From: Mesorhizobium zhangyense
GTDB taxonomy: Bacteria; Pseudomonadota; Alphaproteobacteria; Rhizobiales; Rhizobiaceae
Reading direction: 5' to 3'
Length of the DNA: 64,000 nucleotides
Assembly: GCF_011045115.1 (NCBI RefSeq)
Contig: NZ_JAAKZG010000006.1
Span: 1 to 64,000 of the forward strand
The notes beneath the pieces were generated by a model, which was given only the letters and a program-made list of their open reading frames with translations, had not been told where the DNA came from and did no database searches. Below, piece by piece: positions 17,595-26,752 of the stretch; the stretch's first letter is position 1; each line of letters opens with the position of its first letter. A program made the position numbers and the translations under genes.

Positions 17595-18005
17595 GTTAAA
17601 AAAGGGTTAGATGCGGCCTTGCCCTGTCCACAGCGTTTTTTGTAATGTCGCTTCATCAAAAGGGACGGGCCGACGGCCTGAAAGACCTAGCTGGAAATCT
17701 GAGGATTTTGGCGCAGACGAGTGTCTGCGGACGCGTATGGTTTGTCCTTTTGGACGTGAATAGCGAGTGGGGTAAGGCAGATTAAAACTGTGGAATTGTG
17801 CTCTGGCGCGTGCGCCGGAAAGGTTTTGTTTTGCCGCTTTGATTAAAGCGGCGGTCGCAGTTGATTGCGGCCTGAGTGATTGAGTAGGCACGGTGCCAAG
17901 TGCGGTGGCAACGGTGTTTGAGTGTGTGGACTGCCTCAGAGGGGGGCGCGGGATTACGCGTTCTCGGCAGGCCGAGTGAGTTTGGAAGACGAGGGATTGA
18001 GAAAA

Positions 18006-19541
18006 ATGCATAGCGGCATCGACAAGGAAGCCAAATCTGGCCTCCTGTTTCCAGCAAATCTGATCGAGGGGAACGACATGGCGGCTTCAGGCGGCGCGGA
18101 GAAGGCATTCGACCGGGTCAAAGCACAACTGAAGGCACGCCTGGGAAGCGAAGTCTATTCGAGCTGGTTCGGCCGTATGAAGCTGACGGAGGCGTCCAAG
18201 GGCCTGGTGCGCATATCTGTGCCGACGGCCTTCCTGCGGTCCTGGATCAACAGCCACTATCTTGACCTCATCGCTGAGCTCTGGAAGCAGGAAGACCCTG
18301 AAATCCTGAAGATCGACATCGTCGTGCGCACGGCGACGCGGCTTGCCCCGATTTCCGACGAAATTGAGCAGTCGACGGCACGCAAGCCCGTCCGGCAGAC
18401 GCACAGCGCCCTTTCGAATGGCACAACCGTCAGTGCACCCGGAATGGAACGCTCGGCCTCGCCCCGCCCGCATACGGCCGACAGCGATTTCCGCCAGAGC
18501 GTGCTCGGCTCGCCGCTTGACGCCCGTTATACGTTCCAGTCCTTCATAGAGGGCCCGTCCAACCGTGTGGCGCTCGCGGCATCACGCGCGGTTGCTGAAT
18601 CGACATCGCGCTTCAACCCGCTCTTCCTTCACGCTACCGTCGGCCTCGGCAAGACCCACCTTTTGCAAGCGATCGCAGCCGAGTCGCTGAAACAGAACCC
18701 GAAATCCCGCGTCGTTTATCTCACCGCGGAGTATTTCATGTGGCGCTTCGCAACGGCGATCCGCGACAACAACGCCCTGACCCTCAAGGAGCAGCTGCGC
18801 GACATCGACCTGCTCATCATTGACGACATGCAGTTCCTGCAGGGCAAGTCGATCCAGCATGAATTCTGCCACCTCATCAACATGCTGCTCGACAGCGCCA
18901 AGCAGGTTGTCGTCGCCGCCGACCGGCCGCCGGCGGAGCTGGAATCGCTCGAGCCGCGCGTTCGCTCGCGCCTCAATGGCGGTGTGGCGCTCGAAATGTC
19001 GGCGCCCGACTACGGCATGCGGCTCGGCATGCTTCAGTCGCGGCTGGCCAGCGCCAAGACGGACGATGCGAACCTGCATATCGACGAGGAGGTTCTCTCC
19101 CACGTCGCCCGCACCGTCACCGGCAGCGGCCGCGAGCTGGAAGGCGCCTTCAACCAGCTGCTTTTCCGCCAATCCTTCGAACCGCAGATCAGCATCGAAC
19201 GGATCGATGAAATTCTTGGCCATATCTACCGCTCGGGCGAGCCGAAGCGGGTGCGCATCGAGGACATCCAGAGGATCGTCGCGCGTCACTACAACGTCTC
19301 GAAGACCGAGCTTCTGTCGAACCGCCGCACGCGCACCATCGTCAAGCCGCGCCAGATCGCCATGTATCTCGCAAAGGTTATGACGCCGCGTTCGCTGCCG
19401 GAAATCGGGCGGCGCTTCGGCGGACGCGACCACACCACGGTTCTGCATGCAGTGCGCAAGATCGAGGATCTCTCCGGCGGCGACAACACGCTGGCGCAGG
19501 AACTCGAATTGCTCCGCCGGCTCATTACCGACCAGGCCTGA
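18006..19541 (+). CDS. dnaA: Chromosomal replication initiator DnaA
   Basis: 511 aa AAA+ initiator that binds origin boxes and loads DnaB. Domain I includes [10 protein letters not shown] variable linker follows, and domain III has Walker A GLGKTHL and Walker [11 protein letters not shown]. Domain IV carries the box-recognition signature with [20 protein letters not shown]. Two starts are plausible: ATG at 18006, used here, and ATG at 18078, which has the better ribosome site (GAGGGG about 7 bases upstream) and would give 487 aa. The unusually long leader suggests complex control. Confidence 0.96.
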   Translation: MHSGIDKEAKSGLLFPANLIEGNDMAASGGAEKAFDRVKAQLKARLGSEVYSSWFGRMKLTEASKGLVRISVPTAFLRSWINSHYLDLIAELWKQEDPEILKIDIVVRTATRLAPISDEIEQSTARKPVRQTHSALSNGTTVSAPGMERSASPRPHTADSDFRQSVLGSPLDARYTFQSFIEGPSNRVALAASRAVAESTSRFNPLFLHATVGLGKTHLLQAIAAESLKQNPKSRVVYLTAEYFMWRFATAIRDNNALTLKEQLRDIDLLIIDDMQFLQGKSIQHEFCHLINMLLDSAKQVVVAADRPPAELESLEPRVRSRLNGGVALEMSAPDYGMRLGMLQSRLASAKTDDANLHIDEEVLSHVARTVTGSGRELEGAFNQLLFRQSFEPQISIERIDEILGHIYRSGEPKRVRIEDIQRIVARHYNVSKTELLSNRRTRTIVKPRQIAMYLAKVMTPRSLPEIGRRFGGRDHTTVLHAVRKIEDLSGGDNTLAQELELLRRLITDQA

Positions 19542-19590
19542 ACAGGACAAATTGGCCGCTTTGCACAGGCGGCCACCTGTCGCAGCAAGG

Positions 19591-19639
19591 TTATCCCCAA
19601 AAAGCCCGCGGAACTGCTTTTGAGCAGCGGCGCGGGCTT
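19591..19639 (+). other. dnaA-dnaN gap: DnaA-box-like site and long hairpin
   Basis: TTATCCCCA (19591-19599) differs from the DnaA box TTATCCACA at one position. Immediately after it is a two-part hairpin: AAGCCCGCG (19602-19610) pairs with CGCGGGCTT (19631-19639), with an inner CTGCT/AGCAG stem. Only a broken T-rich stretch follows, so termination after dnaA is possible but not certain. Confidence 0.45.
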
Positions 19640-19750
19640 GCCTTTCGCGACTTTTTCCTGTCAGTTTGACCGAAATCCGGCCCTGTTGGGACTTTCGCGG
19701 GAATCCGAGCCCGGAATTCCGTTTCTTCATTCAAGCGAGCTTGTTTCGTC

Positions 19751-20869
19751 ATGCGTGTTATCCTGGAACGCTCAAACCTCCTGAAGTCTCTCAACCACGT
19801 TCACCGCGTGGTGGAACGGCGCAACACGATACCGATTCTGTCGAACGTGCTGCTGAGCGCCGACGGGGCGAGCCTTGAAATGAAGGCCACCGACCTTGAC
19901 CTCGAGGTGACCGAAGCCACCGCAGCAAAAGTCGAGCAAGCCGGCGCAACGACGGTTCCGGCGCATCTTCTCTATGATATCGTGCGCAAATTGCCGGATG
20001 GCGCAGAGGTCATGCTGAAGACCGACGAAGACGGAAATGCGATGTCCGTCATCTCCGGGCGTTCGAGCTTCCGCCTGCAGTGCCTGCCGCAGTCGGACTT
20101 CCCCGAACTTTCGGCCGGCTCTTTCTCGCATATCTTCCGCCTCGAATCGGCCGCCATGAAGGGCCTGATCGAGAAGACCCAGTTCGCCATCTCCACCGAG
20201 GAGACGCGCTACTATCTCAACGGCATTTACTTCCACGCCATCGAATCCGGCGGAAAACTCAAGCTGCGCTCCGTCGCGACCGACGGCCACCGTCTTGCGC
20301 GCGCCGAAATGGATGCGCCGGCCGGCTCGGAAGGCATGCCGGGCATCATCATCCCGCGCAAGACCGTCAGTGAATTGCAGAAGCTGGTCGACGACCCGGA
20401 CGTTGCCGTGACCACCGAACTTTCCGACACCAAGATCCGCTTCACCATCGGCAGCGTCGTCCTGACCTCCAAGCTGATCGACGGAACCTTTCCGGACTAC
20501 CAGCGCGTCATTCCGACCGGCAACGACAAGAAGCTGGTCATCGACCGCGAAAGCTTTGCCCGCGCGGTCGACCGCGTCTCGACAATCTCGTCCGAACGCG
20601 GACGCGCCGTAAAGCTCTCGATCTCGGAAGGCCAGGTAACGCTCGCCGTCAACAACCCGGATTCGGGTAGCGCCACCGAGGAACTCGCCGCCGATTATTC
20701 GTCGGACCCGATCGAGATCGGCTTCAACGCGAAATACCTTCTCGACGTGGCGGCCCAGCTTTCGGGCAGCGAAGCCAGATTCATGCTGGCCGATGCCGGT
20801 TCGCCAACGCTTATCCACGATATGTCGGACGAGGATGCGCTCTACGTGCTCATGCCGATGCGTGTCTAG
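19751..20869 (+). CDS. dnaN: DNA polymerase III beta subunit (sliding clamp)
   Basis: 372 aa. Three repeats of the clamp fold are recognisable (about residues 1-120, 128-245, 246-372). N-terminal residues MRVILERSNLLKSLNHVHRV and the C-terminal ALYVLMPMRV match the family. As a dimeric ring it tethers polymerase to DNA and recruits other proteins through its C-terminal pocket. ATG at 19751; recF follows 43 bp after its stop, giving the classic dnaA-dnaN-recF order. Confidence 0.97.
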   Translation: MRVILERSNLLKSLNHVHRVVERRNTIPILSNVLLSADGASLEMKATDLDLEVTEATAAKVEQAGATTVPAHLLYDIVRKLPDGAEVMLKTDEDGNAMSVISGRSSFRLQCLPQSDFPELSAGSFSHIFRLESAAMKGLIEKTQFAISTEETRYYLNGIYFHAIESGGKLKLRSVATDGHRLARAEMDAPAGSEGMPGIIIPRKTVSELQKLVDDPDVAVTTELSDTKIRFTIGSVVLTSKLIDGTFPDYQRVIPTGNDKKLVIDRESFARAVDRVSTISSERGRAVKLSISEGQVTLAVNNPDSGSATEELAADYSSDPIEIGFNAKYLLDVAAQLSGSEARFMLADAGSPTLIHDMSDEDALYVLMPMRV

Positions 20870-20912
20870 GCGCGCGACGGCTGGAACTGCGTCGACAGGC
20901 AGGTAGACGGAT

Positions 20913-22055
20913 TTGGCGTCGACCCACATAAGTAAGCTAACGCTTACGAACTTCCGCAATTACACCGCGCTTTCGCTCGACTTGCAGCCGGGCGCGGTTG
21001 TTTTTACCGGCGACAACGGCGCCGGCAAGACCAACCTGCTGGAAGCAATCTCCTTCCTGACCCCTGGGCGCGGCCTGCGGCGCGCACCCTATGGCGACGT
21101 TGCCCGCGAAGGCAGCGATGGCGGCTTCACGGTCCATGCCCATGTCGAGGGCGAAAACGGCGACGCGGAAATCGGCACCGGAACGACGGGAAGCGATGCA
21201 CCAGGAGAAGCAGGCCGGCGCGTGCGCATCAATGGCGCCAATGCCAAATCAGCCGAGGACATGCTCGAATGGCTGCGCGTGATCTGGCTGACACCGGCCA
21301 TGGACGCGCTGTTCACCGGTCCCGCCGGAGACCGTCGCCGCTTTCTTGACCGTCTCGTGCTGGCAATCGATGCCAGCCATGGCCAGCGTGCGCTGGACTA
21401 CGAAAAGGCGATGCGCGGCCGCAACCGGCTTCTGGCCGAAGAATCGCGCGACCGCGGCTGGTTCGAGGCAATCGAGACGCAGATGGCCGAAACCGGCGTG
21501 GCGATTGCCGCCGCGCGTGCCGAGATGGTGCGCCTGCTGGCCGCGATGATCGAGAAGCTGCCAGCGACCGGGCCTTTTCCGCAGGCCGACATCAGCCTTG
21601 CCGGCACGCTGGAAAATCAGATCGGCCTGCAGCCTGCCGTTGAGATCGAGGAAAATTTTCGCCGCATGCTGGCCGAGGGCCGCGAGCGTGATCGTGCCGC
21701 CGGCCGCACCCTGGAAGGGCCGCATCGCAGCGACCTGATCGTCAGCCACCGGCCAAAAGCGATGCCGGCGGAACTCTGCTCGACCGGCGAGCAGAAGGCG
21801 CTTCTGGTCGGCATCATTATTTCGCATGCAAGGCTTTGCGGAGAGATGTCTGGCACGGTGCCGATCCTGCTGCTGGACGAGATCGCCGCGCATCTGGACG
21901 CCGGGCGGCGGGCAGCACTGTTTGCGATCCTTGAGGAACTGGACTGCCAGGCCTTCATGACCGGCACGGAGGCCGCGCTGTTTTCAAGCCTGCGCGGCAA
22001 AGCGCAATTCCTGACCGTCGACCATGGCTCGGTGCACCCGACGGAAGATGCCTGA
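20913..22055 (+). CDS. recF: DNA replication/repair protein RecF
   Basis: 380 aa SMC-like ATPase that helps load RecA at single-strand gaps. Walker A is GDNGAGKTN (33-41), the ABC-type signature is STGEQKALL, and Walker B is ILLLDEIAAHLD with the following D-loop. The start is TTG at 20913: an in-frame stop lies three codons upstream, and no ATG is available before the conserved THISKLTLTNFRNY. This fixes a non-ATG start. Confidence 0.95.
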   Translation: MASTHISKLTLTNFRNYTALSLDLQPGAVVFTGDNGAGKTNLLEAISFLTPGRGLRRAPYGDVAREGSDGGFTVHAHVEGENGDAEIGTGTTGSDAPGEAGRRVRINGANAKSAEDMLEWLRVIWLTPAMDALFTGPAGDRRRFLDRLVLAIDASHGQRALDYEKAMRGRNRLLAEESRDRGWFEAIETQMAETGVAIAAARAEMVRLLAAMIEKLPATGPFPQADISLAGTLENQIGLQPAVEIEENFRRMLAEGRERDRAAGRTLEGPHRSDLIVSHRPKAMPAELCSTGEQKALLVGIIISHARLCGEMSGTVPILLLDEIAAHLDAGRRAALFAILEELDCQAFMTGTEAALFSSLRGKAQFLTVDHGSVHPTEDA

Positions 22056-22086
22056 CAAGCAGATTGCCGGTCGATATGATCGCCCC

Positions 22087-22854
22087 ATGAACGTTTCCAG
22101 CCCGCCTCCACTCAACGACGAAGAACTCGAACGCTACGCGCGCCATATCGTGCTGCCCGAGATCGGTGGCGCGGGGCAGCAAAAGCTGAAGCGCGCGCGT
22201 GTGCTGGTCATCGGTGCCGGCGGGCTCGGCGCACCCGTGCTGCAATACCTGGCGGCTGCCGGCGTCGGCACGCTCGGCATTGTCGATGACGACACGGTAT
22301 CGCTCTCCAACCTCCAGCGTCAGGTGATCCATGATACCGGCGCGATCGGCATGTCGAAGCTGGAAAGTGCGAAGGCGTCACTCCATCGCATCAATCCGAA
22401 CGTTAGTGTGGAATTACAGAATCTTCGCTTGAGCGAAGGAAACGCGCCGGATCTTATTGCCAGCTACGATATGGTCGCGGACGGGTCCGACAATTTCGAG
22501 ACGCGCTATGCCGTCGCCGACGCCTGCGCTGCGACAGGCCGGCCGCTGGTGCATGCCGCAGTCGGGCGGTTCGACGGCTCTATCACCGTGTTGAAACCCT
22601 TCGAGACCAACGCAAAGGGCGTGCAAAACCCGAGCTACCGCGACCTGTTTCCCGAGGCACCGCCGGCGGGACTGGTGCCATCCTGCGCTGAAGCCGGCAT
22701 CGTCGGCGCGCTGACAGGCGTGATCGGCACGCTGCAGGCGATGGAGGTGATCAAGCTCATCACCGGGATAGGCGAGCCGCTTGTTGGACGGCTGTTGCTT
22801 TACGACGCATTGGCCGCGCGCTTCGACACGATGCGCTACAAGAGGCCTGCATGA
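22087..22854 (+). CDS. moeB: MoeB/ThiF-family adenylyltransferase
   Basis: 255 aa E1-like enzyme that adenylates the C terminus of the small sulfur carrier MoaD (or ThiS) for molybdopterin or thiamine synthesis. The ATP-binding GAGGLGAPVLQYLAAAGVG and the acidic DGSDNFETRY are present, and a cysteine sits in LVPSCAEAG. I do not see the paired CxxC zinc ligands of E. coli MoeB, nor a C-terminal rhodanese domain. Start chosen at ATG 22087; ATG 22048 inside the recF end is possible. Its last codons overlap the GNAT gene (ATGA). Confidence 0.88.
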   Translation: MNVSSPPPLNDEELERYARHIVLPEIGGAGQQKLKRARVLVIGAGGLGAPVLQYLAAAGVGTLGIVDDDTVSLSNLQRQVIHDTGAIGMSKLESAKASLHRINPNVSVELQNLRLSEGNAPDLIASYDMVADGSDNFETRYAVADACAATGRPLVHAAVGRFDGSITVLKPFETNAKGVQNPSYRDLFPEAPPAGLVPSCAEAGIVGALTGVIGTLQAMEVIKLITGIGEPLVGRLLLYDALAARFDTMRYKRPA

Positions 22855-23342
22855 GCGGGTTTGCGAATGAGTTGACCATCGAGCTGATCCAAGAGGATTT
22901 TCAGGACTGGGACGGCCTTCTGGCGCTTATCCTGAACGCCTTCGCCTATATGAACGGCGTCATCGACCCGCCCTCTTCCGCCTTGGCGCTGACGCCGGAA
23001 AGCCTGCGCGCGAAGGCGGCGCAGGAAACGGTCTTTCTCGCCACCGATGGTGAGCGGTTGCTAGGCTGCATCTTCGTGGCGGAGAAGGCGGATCACTTTT
23101 ATGTCGGCAAGCTCGCGGTCGATCCGGCAGCGCAGGGAAGGGGCATCGGCAGGCGATTGCTCGGCGCTGCCGAGCAGCACGCCCGGAAGCACGGCAAGCC
23201 CGCGATTGAGTTGCAGACGCGCATAGAGCTGACCGGCAACCACAAAGCCTTTCAGCAACTGGGTTTTCAGGAAACCGAACGCTCGGCCCATCCCGGTTAC
23301 AATCGGCCAACTTCCCTGACTATGCGGAAGGCACTGGCTTGA
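22851..23342 (+). CDS. GNAT-family N-acetyltransferase
   Basis: 163 aa. The acetyl-CoA binding motif A is AVDPAAQGRGIGRRLLGAAE (about residues 88-107), preceded by FYVGKLAV and followed by the motif B region FQQLGF. Substrate unknown. It is coupled on both sides: its ATG overlaps the moeB stop and its TGA overlaps the TTG start of the aconitase-X large subunit. That placement suggests a role linked to one of these partners, but nothing in the sequence says which. Confidence 0.85.
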   Translation: MSGFANELTIELIQEDFQDWDGLLALILNAFAYMNGVIDPPSSALALTPESLRAKAAQETVFLATDGERLLGCIFVAEKADHFYVGKLAVDPAAQGRGIGRRLLGAAEQHARKHGKPAIELQTRIELTGNHKAFQQLGFQETERSAHPGYNRPTSLTMRKALA

Positions 23343-24592
23343 GCCTCCAACTCTCTGACGCGGAGCGAAAAATTGCCGCCGGCAGCGACGGCCAGGCCAT
23401 GGCGATGCGCATCGTCATCGACAGCGCCCGTTTGCTCGGCGCCCCGCGCCTTATCCCCGTAGCCTCGGCCCACATCGACGGCGCGCTCTATCATGGCGAT
23501 TCCGGCACGCTTTTCGCGGAAAAGCTCGTCGAAGGTGGTGCAAAAGTGGCCGTTCGCTCGACTCTGAATGTCGGCGCGCTCGACCTGATGGGCTGTTCAC
23601 GGGTGCGGCTGGAGGAGCCCGCGCGTGGCATGGCGCGGCGCATGATGGACGCCTATCGCAAGCTCGGCTGCGAGCAGAGCTGGACCTGCGCACCCTATCA
23701 GGCCGGCCACCGGCCGGCTCTCGGCTCCGACGTCGCCTGGGGCGAGTCCAACGCAGTCGTGTTCTGCAATTCCGTGCTGGGTGCGCGCACGAACCGCTAT
23801 GGCGATTTCCTCGACATCGCCTGCGCCATCACCGGACGAGCGGCGGATTACGGCCTGCACCGGCCGGAAAACCGGCGAGCGACGCTCGTGTTCGACGTGT
23901 CCGCCCTGCCCGCCGCCTTCCTCACCTCCGAAATCGCCTGGCCGGTTCTCGGCAGCCTTTACGGACGCGAAGTGGGAAACGCCGTCGGGGTCGTGACGGG
24001 TATATCGAAGCATCCCGGCGAGGATGCGCTGAAGGCCTTTGGTGCCGCAGCTGCATCGTCTGGCGCGGTCGGGTTGTTTCACATCGCCGGTGTGACGCCG
24101 GAAGCGCCAGATCTGGCGGCAGTCCTCGGCGGCGAGGTGCCGGAAACGACGATCAATGTAACGCCGCAGATGGCCTTCGATACCCAGCGGCGGCTATCGA
24201 CCGCGGTTGCAGCAAGCTCGATCGACGCCGTCGCCATCGGCAGCCCTCATCTGTCCCTTTCCGAGTTCGAAGCATTGGAAAGGCTGATTGCCGGGCGCCG
24301 CCTGAAAGTTCCGGTCTACGCCTGCACAGGACGGCATGTTCTTTCCGAACTGGAAAAGACCGGGCAACGCAAGGCACTGGAAGCGTGCGGCGTGGTCATC
24401 GTTGCCGATACCTGCGTGGTCGTCACGCCGATCCTGCCGGAATTGCGGGATGGCATCCTGATGACCAATTCGGGAAAATTCGCCCAGTATGCGCCGGGCA
24501 ATACCGGCTATGCCGTGCTTTACGGCTCTCTCGCAGACTGCGTCGAAAGCGCCATTTTAGGTAAGCCAAGACTTACGGAAATCGCATCGTGA
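23339..24592 (+). CDS. Aconitase X large (catalytic) subunit, DUF521
   Basis: 417 aa. AcnX proteins are Fe-S dehydratases of the aconitase superfamily. Characterised members dehydrate cis-3-hydroxy-L-proline (bacterial) or mevalonate 5-phosphate (archaeal). Family landmarks include PVASAHIDGALYHGDSG (41-57), cysteines in CEQSWTCAPYQAGHRP (111-126), VFCNSVLGARTNRYGDF (141-157), and NSGKFAQYAPGN near the C terminus. The start is TTG at 23339 with GGAAGG 9 bases upstream, overlapping the GNAT stop. No proline racemase or other hydroxyproline catabolic gene is nearby, so the substrate is uncertain. Confidence 0.85.
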   Translation: MSLQLSDAERKIAAGSDGQAMAMRIVIDSARLLGAPRLIPVASAHIDGALYHGDSGTLFAEKLVEGGAKVAVRSTLNVGALDLMGCSRVRLEEPARGMARRMMDAYRKLGCEQSWTCAPYQAGHRPALGSDVAWGESNAVVFCNSVLGARTNRYGDFLDIACAITGRAADYGLHRPENRRATLVFDVSALPAAFLTSEIAWPVLGSLYGREVGNAVGVVTGISKHPGEDALKAFGAAAASSGAVGLFHIAGVTPEAPDLAAVLGGEVPETTINVTPQMAFDTQRRLSTAVAASSIDAVAIGSPHLSLSEFEALERLIAGRRLKVPVYACTGRHVLSELEKTGQRKALEACGVVIVADTCVVVTPILPELRDGILMTNSGKFAQYAPGNTGYAVLYGSLADCVESAILGKPRLTEIAS

Positions 24593-25005
24593 GTGCGCTG
24601 CAATGCGAAATTCTCGTTGCGGGCAGTGCCAGCAAAGGCGAGGCGCTGGTTTTGACCGCGCCGATCTCATTCTGGGGCGGCGTCGACCCGAAAACGGGGA
24701 AGATTGCGGATGTCCGTCATCCGCAGCATGGCCTGACGATTTCCGGCAAGGTGCTTTGCCTGCCCGGAACGATCGGCTCGTCATCGGCGTCAGCGGTGTT
24801 GATGGAACTGGTTCATAATGGACACGCGCCTGCCGCGCTGATCCTGCATGAGCCTGATGCGATCCTGCTTCTCGGACTGATCGTTGCCCACGAAATGGGC
24901 TGGCAGACGCCGATTGCGGTGAAGCTCGACCGACAGTGTTTCGATGCGTTCAGAAACCGCCGTATCGAAGTGTCCGGGAACGGCGTTGTTTCAACGATAG
25001 CCTGA
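24589..25005 (+). CDS. Aconitase X small (swivelling-domain) subunit, DUF126
   Basis: 138 aa. It corresponds to the mobile small domain of aconitase-type enzymes; the GSSSASAVLMEL motif (63-74) after LCLPGTI is the typical substrate-binding loop of this family. The start is GTG at 24589, overlapping the large-subunit stop, so the subunits are made together. Separate large and small chains match the two-subunit AcnX type rather than the fused type. It ends 15 bp before the convergent dehydrogenase gene. Confidence 0.85.
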   Translation: MSALQCEILVAGSASKGEALVLTAPISFWGGVDPKTGKIADVRHPQHGLTISGKVLCLPGTIGSSSASAVLMELVHNGHAPAALILHEPDAILLLGLIVAHEMGWQTPIAVKLDRQCFDAFRNRRIEVSGNGVVSTIA

Positions 25006-25020
25006 TCTGCAAGGGGCCGT

Positions 25021-26022
25021 TCAAATCCGGTTCGGTAGCACGCGATCCGGCGGGCGATGGCCGTCGATGAAGGTTCTTATATTGATGATGACCTTCTCGC
25101 CCATGTCGATGCGGCCTTCTATCGTCGCGGAACCCATATGGGGCAGGATGACGACCTTGCCCTTGGCGGCGAGCTTGACCAGCTTGGGATTGACCGCCGG
25201 CTCATGCTCGAAGACGTCGAGGCCAGCGCCCGCCAGCTTGCCGTCCTGCAGCAACTTGACCAATGCGTCCTCGTCGATCAGGTCGCCGCGCGCCGTGTTG
25301 ACGAGGTAGGCCGTGGGCTGCAGCAAAGCGAGGCGGCGCGCCGAAAGAAGATGGAAGGTCGCCGGCGTCGACGGGCAGTTGACCGAGATGATGTCCATGC
25401 GGGCGAGCATCTGGTCGAGGCTTTCCCAATAGGTCGCCTCCAGCTCGTCCTCGACGCTTTTCAGCACACGATTGCGGTTGTGATAGTGGATCGCCAAGCC
25501 GAAAGCCTTGGCGCGGCGCGCCACGGCAGTGCCGATTCGGCCCATGCCGACGATGCCGAGGCGCTTGCCCCAGATGCGGCGGCCGAGCATCCAGGTCGGC
25601 GACCAGCCGGCCCATTTTGTCCCGTTTTCAAGCACATTGGCGCCTTCTGCCAGACGCCGCGGCACAGCCAGCATCAGCGCCATCGTCATGTCGGCGGTGT
25701 CTTCGGTCAAAACGTTGGGCGTGTTGGTGACGGTGATTCCCTTCCGGCTGGCCGCAGCCACGTCGATCTTGTCGACGCCGTTGCCGAAATTGGCGATGAG
25801 CTTGAGCTTTTCACCGGCCTGCTCGATAAGCGCGGCATCGATGCGATCGGTCACGGTCGGCACCAGCACATCCGCCTCTTTCACCGCCGCGACCAGCTCC
25901 GGCTGGCTCATCGGGCGGTCTTCGAGGTTCAGCCGCGCGTCGAAAAGCTCGCGCATGCGGGTTTCCACCTGATCCGGAAGCTTGCGCGTGATCACCACGA
26001 GGGGCTTCTTTTTAGCGGCCAT
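25021..26022 (-). CDS. D-isomer-specific 2-hydroxyacid dehydrogenase (glyoxylate/hydroxypyruvate reductase-like)
   Basis: 333 aa cytosolic NAD(P)H enzyme that reduces 2-keto acids such as glyoxylate or hydroxypyruvate. The Rossmann motif is GIVGMGRIGTAVARRAKAFG. Catalytic Arg is in VNTARGDLIDE, Glu in GAGLDVFEHEP and His in VILPHMGSAT. The start is ATG at 26022, with GAGGA 5 bases upstream; the frame is open for another 118 codons, but that part is antisense to the neighbouring SH3 gene. Malate synthase G in this window also consumes glyoxylate, so a link to glyoxylate metabolism is possible. Confidence 0.9.
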   Translation of the reverse strand: MAAKKKPLVVITRKLPDQVETRMRELFDARLNLEDRPMSQPELVAAVKEADVLVPTVTDRIDAALIEQAGEKLKLIANFGNGVDKIDVAAASRKGITVTNTPNVLTEDTADMTMALMLAVPRRLAEGANVLENGTKWAGWSPTWMLGRRIWGKRLGIVGMGRIGTAVARRAKAFGLAIHYHNRNRVLKSVEDELEATYWESLDQMLARMDIISVNCPSTPATFHLLSARRLALLQPTAYLVNTARGDLIDEDALVKLLQDGKLAGAGLDVFEHEPAVNPKLVKLAAKGKVVILPHMGSATIEGRIDMGEKVIINIRTFIDGHRPPDRVLPNRI

Positions 26023-26093
26023 TGTTTCCTCGAATCCGGATCCTGTTGAGACCTCTTTAACCAAGACGAGCGAAACTGAAAACCAGTCTTGGC

Positions 26094-26120
26094 GAGACTG
26101 ACTGTGTATCAAGCAGTCTC
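26094..26120 (+). repeat. Inverted repeat upstream of the SH3-domain gene
   Basis: GAGACTG (26094-26100) pairs with CAGTCTC (26114-26120) around 13 bases, in the divergent gap between the dehydrogenase and the SH3 gene. It is a possible operator or leader hairpin, without further support. Confidence 0.35.
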
Positions 26121-26182
26121 GTCGAAGACAAAGAAAAAGGGCGCGGCCGCCATGAGTAAGGCGCCGCAGAGCTTGCAAAGGA

Positions 26183-26752
26183 ATGGCAGTGTTTGGGTTC
26201 GTGTCGCTTCGTATGTCGTTTGGTGCAGCCGTGCTCGGCCTCGCCCTCGTCTCGACGGGGGCCTTGATAACGGCTGGCCAGGCAGCCGCACCCGGCCAGG
26301 AGACCACCAGGGGGCCGAGCGGCTTGCCTTTGCCGCGATTCGTCAGCCTCAAGTCGGGCAAGGTCAATTCGCGCATCGGACCAGGCCTGAATTATGGCGT
26401 GGACTGGCTCTATATGAAGCCGGGCCTGCCGATGGAGATCATCCAGGAATACGACACATGGCGCCGGGTGCGCGATGCCGAGGGCTCGGAAGGCTGGATC
26501 AACCAGTCGCTGCTGTCCGGCCGGCGCACGGCGATTGCCGCACCATGGCAGCGCGGCAAGGATGCCAAGATCTCACTGATGGCCAAGCCGGACAACGAGG
26601 CGCGAGCGGTCGCCATCATCGAGCCGGGCGTGGTCGGAACGATCAAGTCGTGCAATGGCGACTGGTGCGAAATGACCTTCGACGGTCACACCGGCTGGAT
26701 CAACCAGACGCAGGTCTGGGGCGCCTATCCCGGCGAGCAGGTCAAGGATTAG
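26183..26752 (+). CDS. Exported SH3-domain protein
   Basis: 189 aa. A signal peptide is likely (hydrophobic stretch about residues 12-36, ending AGQAAA). Two bacterial SH3 repeats follow (about 52-115 and 122-185), each ending in a GWIN motif (EGSEGWINQSLLSG; FDGHTGWINQTQVWG). Such proteins usually bind cell-wall ligands or act as adaptors in the periplasm. ATG at 26183 has AAGGA directly before it with almost no spacing, so the exact start is uncertain; ATG 26213 is an alternative. Its end overlaps the convergent DUF4260 gene by 4 bp. Confidence 0.85.
   Translation: MAVFGFVSLRMSFGAAVLGLALVSTGALITAGQAAAPGQETTRGPSGLPLPRFVSLKSGKVNSRIGPGLNYGVDWLYMKPGLPMEIIQEYDTWRRVRDAEGSEGWINQSLLSGRRTAIAAPWQRGKDAKISLMAKPDNEARAVAIIEPGVVGTIKSCNGDWCEMTFDGHTGWINQTQVWGAYPGEQVKD

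Larger units (their letters stand above)
17229..18005 (+). other. Long non-coding region upstream of dnaA, candidate origin/dnaA control region
   Basis: About 780 bp with no supported gene. It contains a DnaA-box-like TCATCCACA (17407-17415, one mismatch from TTATCCACA), a weaker CTGTCCACA (17624-17632), an AT-rich palindrome (17462-17485), three GANTC sites (17524, 17543, 17590) and several hairpins: 17524-17547, 17550-17563 and 17833-17852 (GCCGCTTT/AAAGCGGC). These fit a replication-initiation or cell-cycle control region. In several Rhizobiales the mapped oriC is near hemE instead, so this may only control dnaA transcription. Confidence 0.45.

Noticed and set aside
17922-18005. N-terminal extension of DnaA using the upstream open frame
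   Set aside because: The extra 28 residues lack a ribosome site and similarity to DnaA domain I; ATG at 18006 or 18078 is more sensible.
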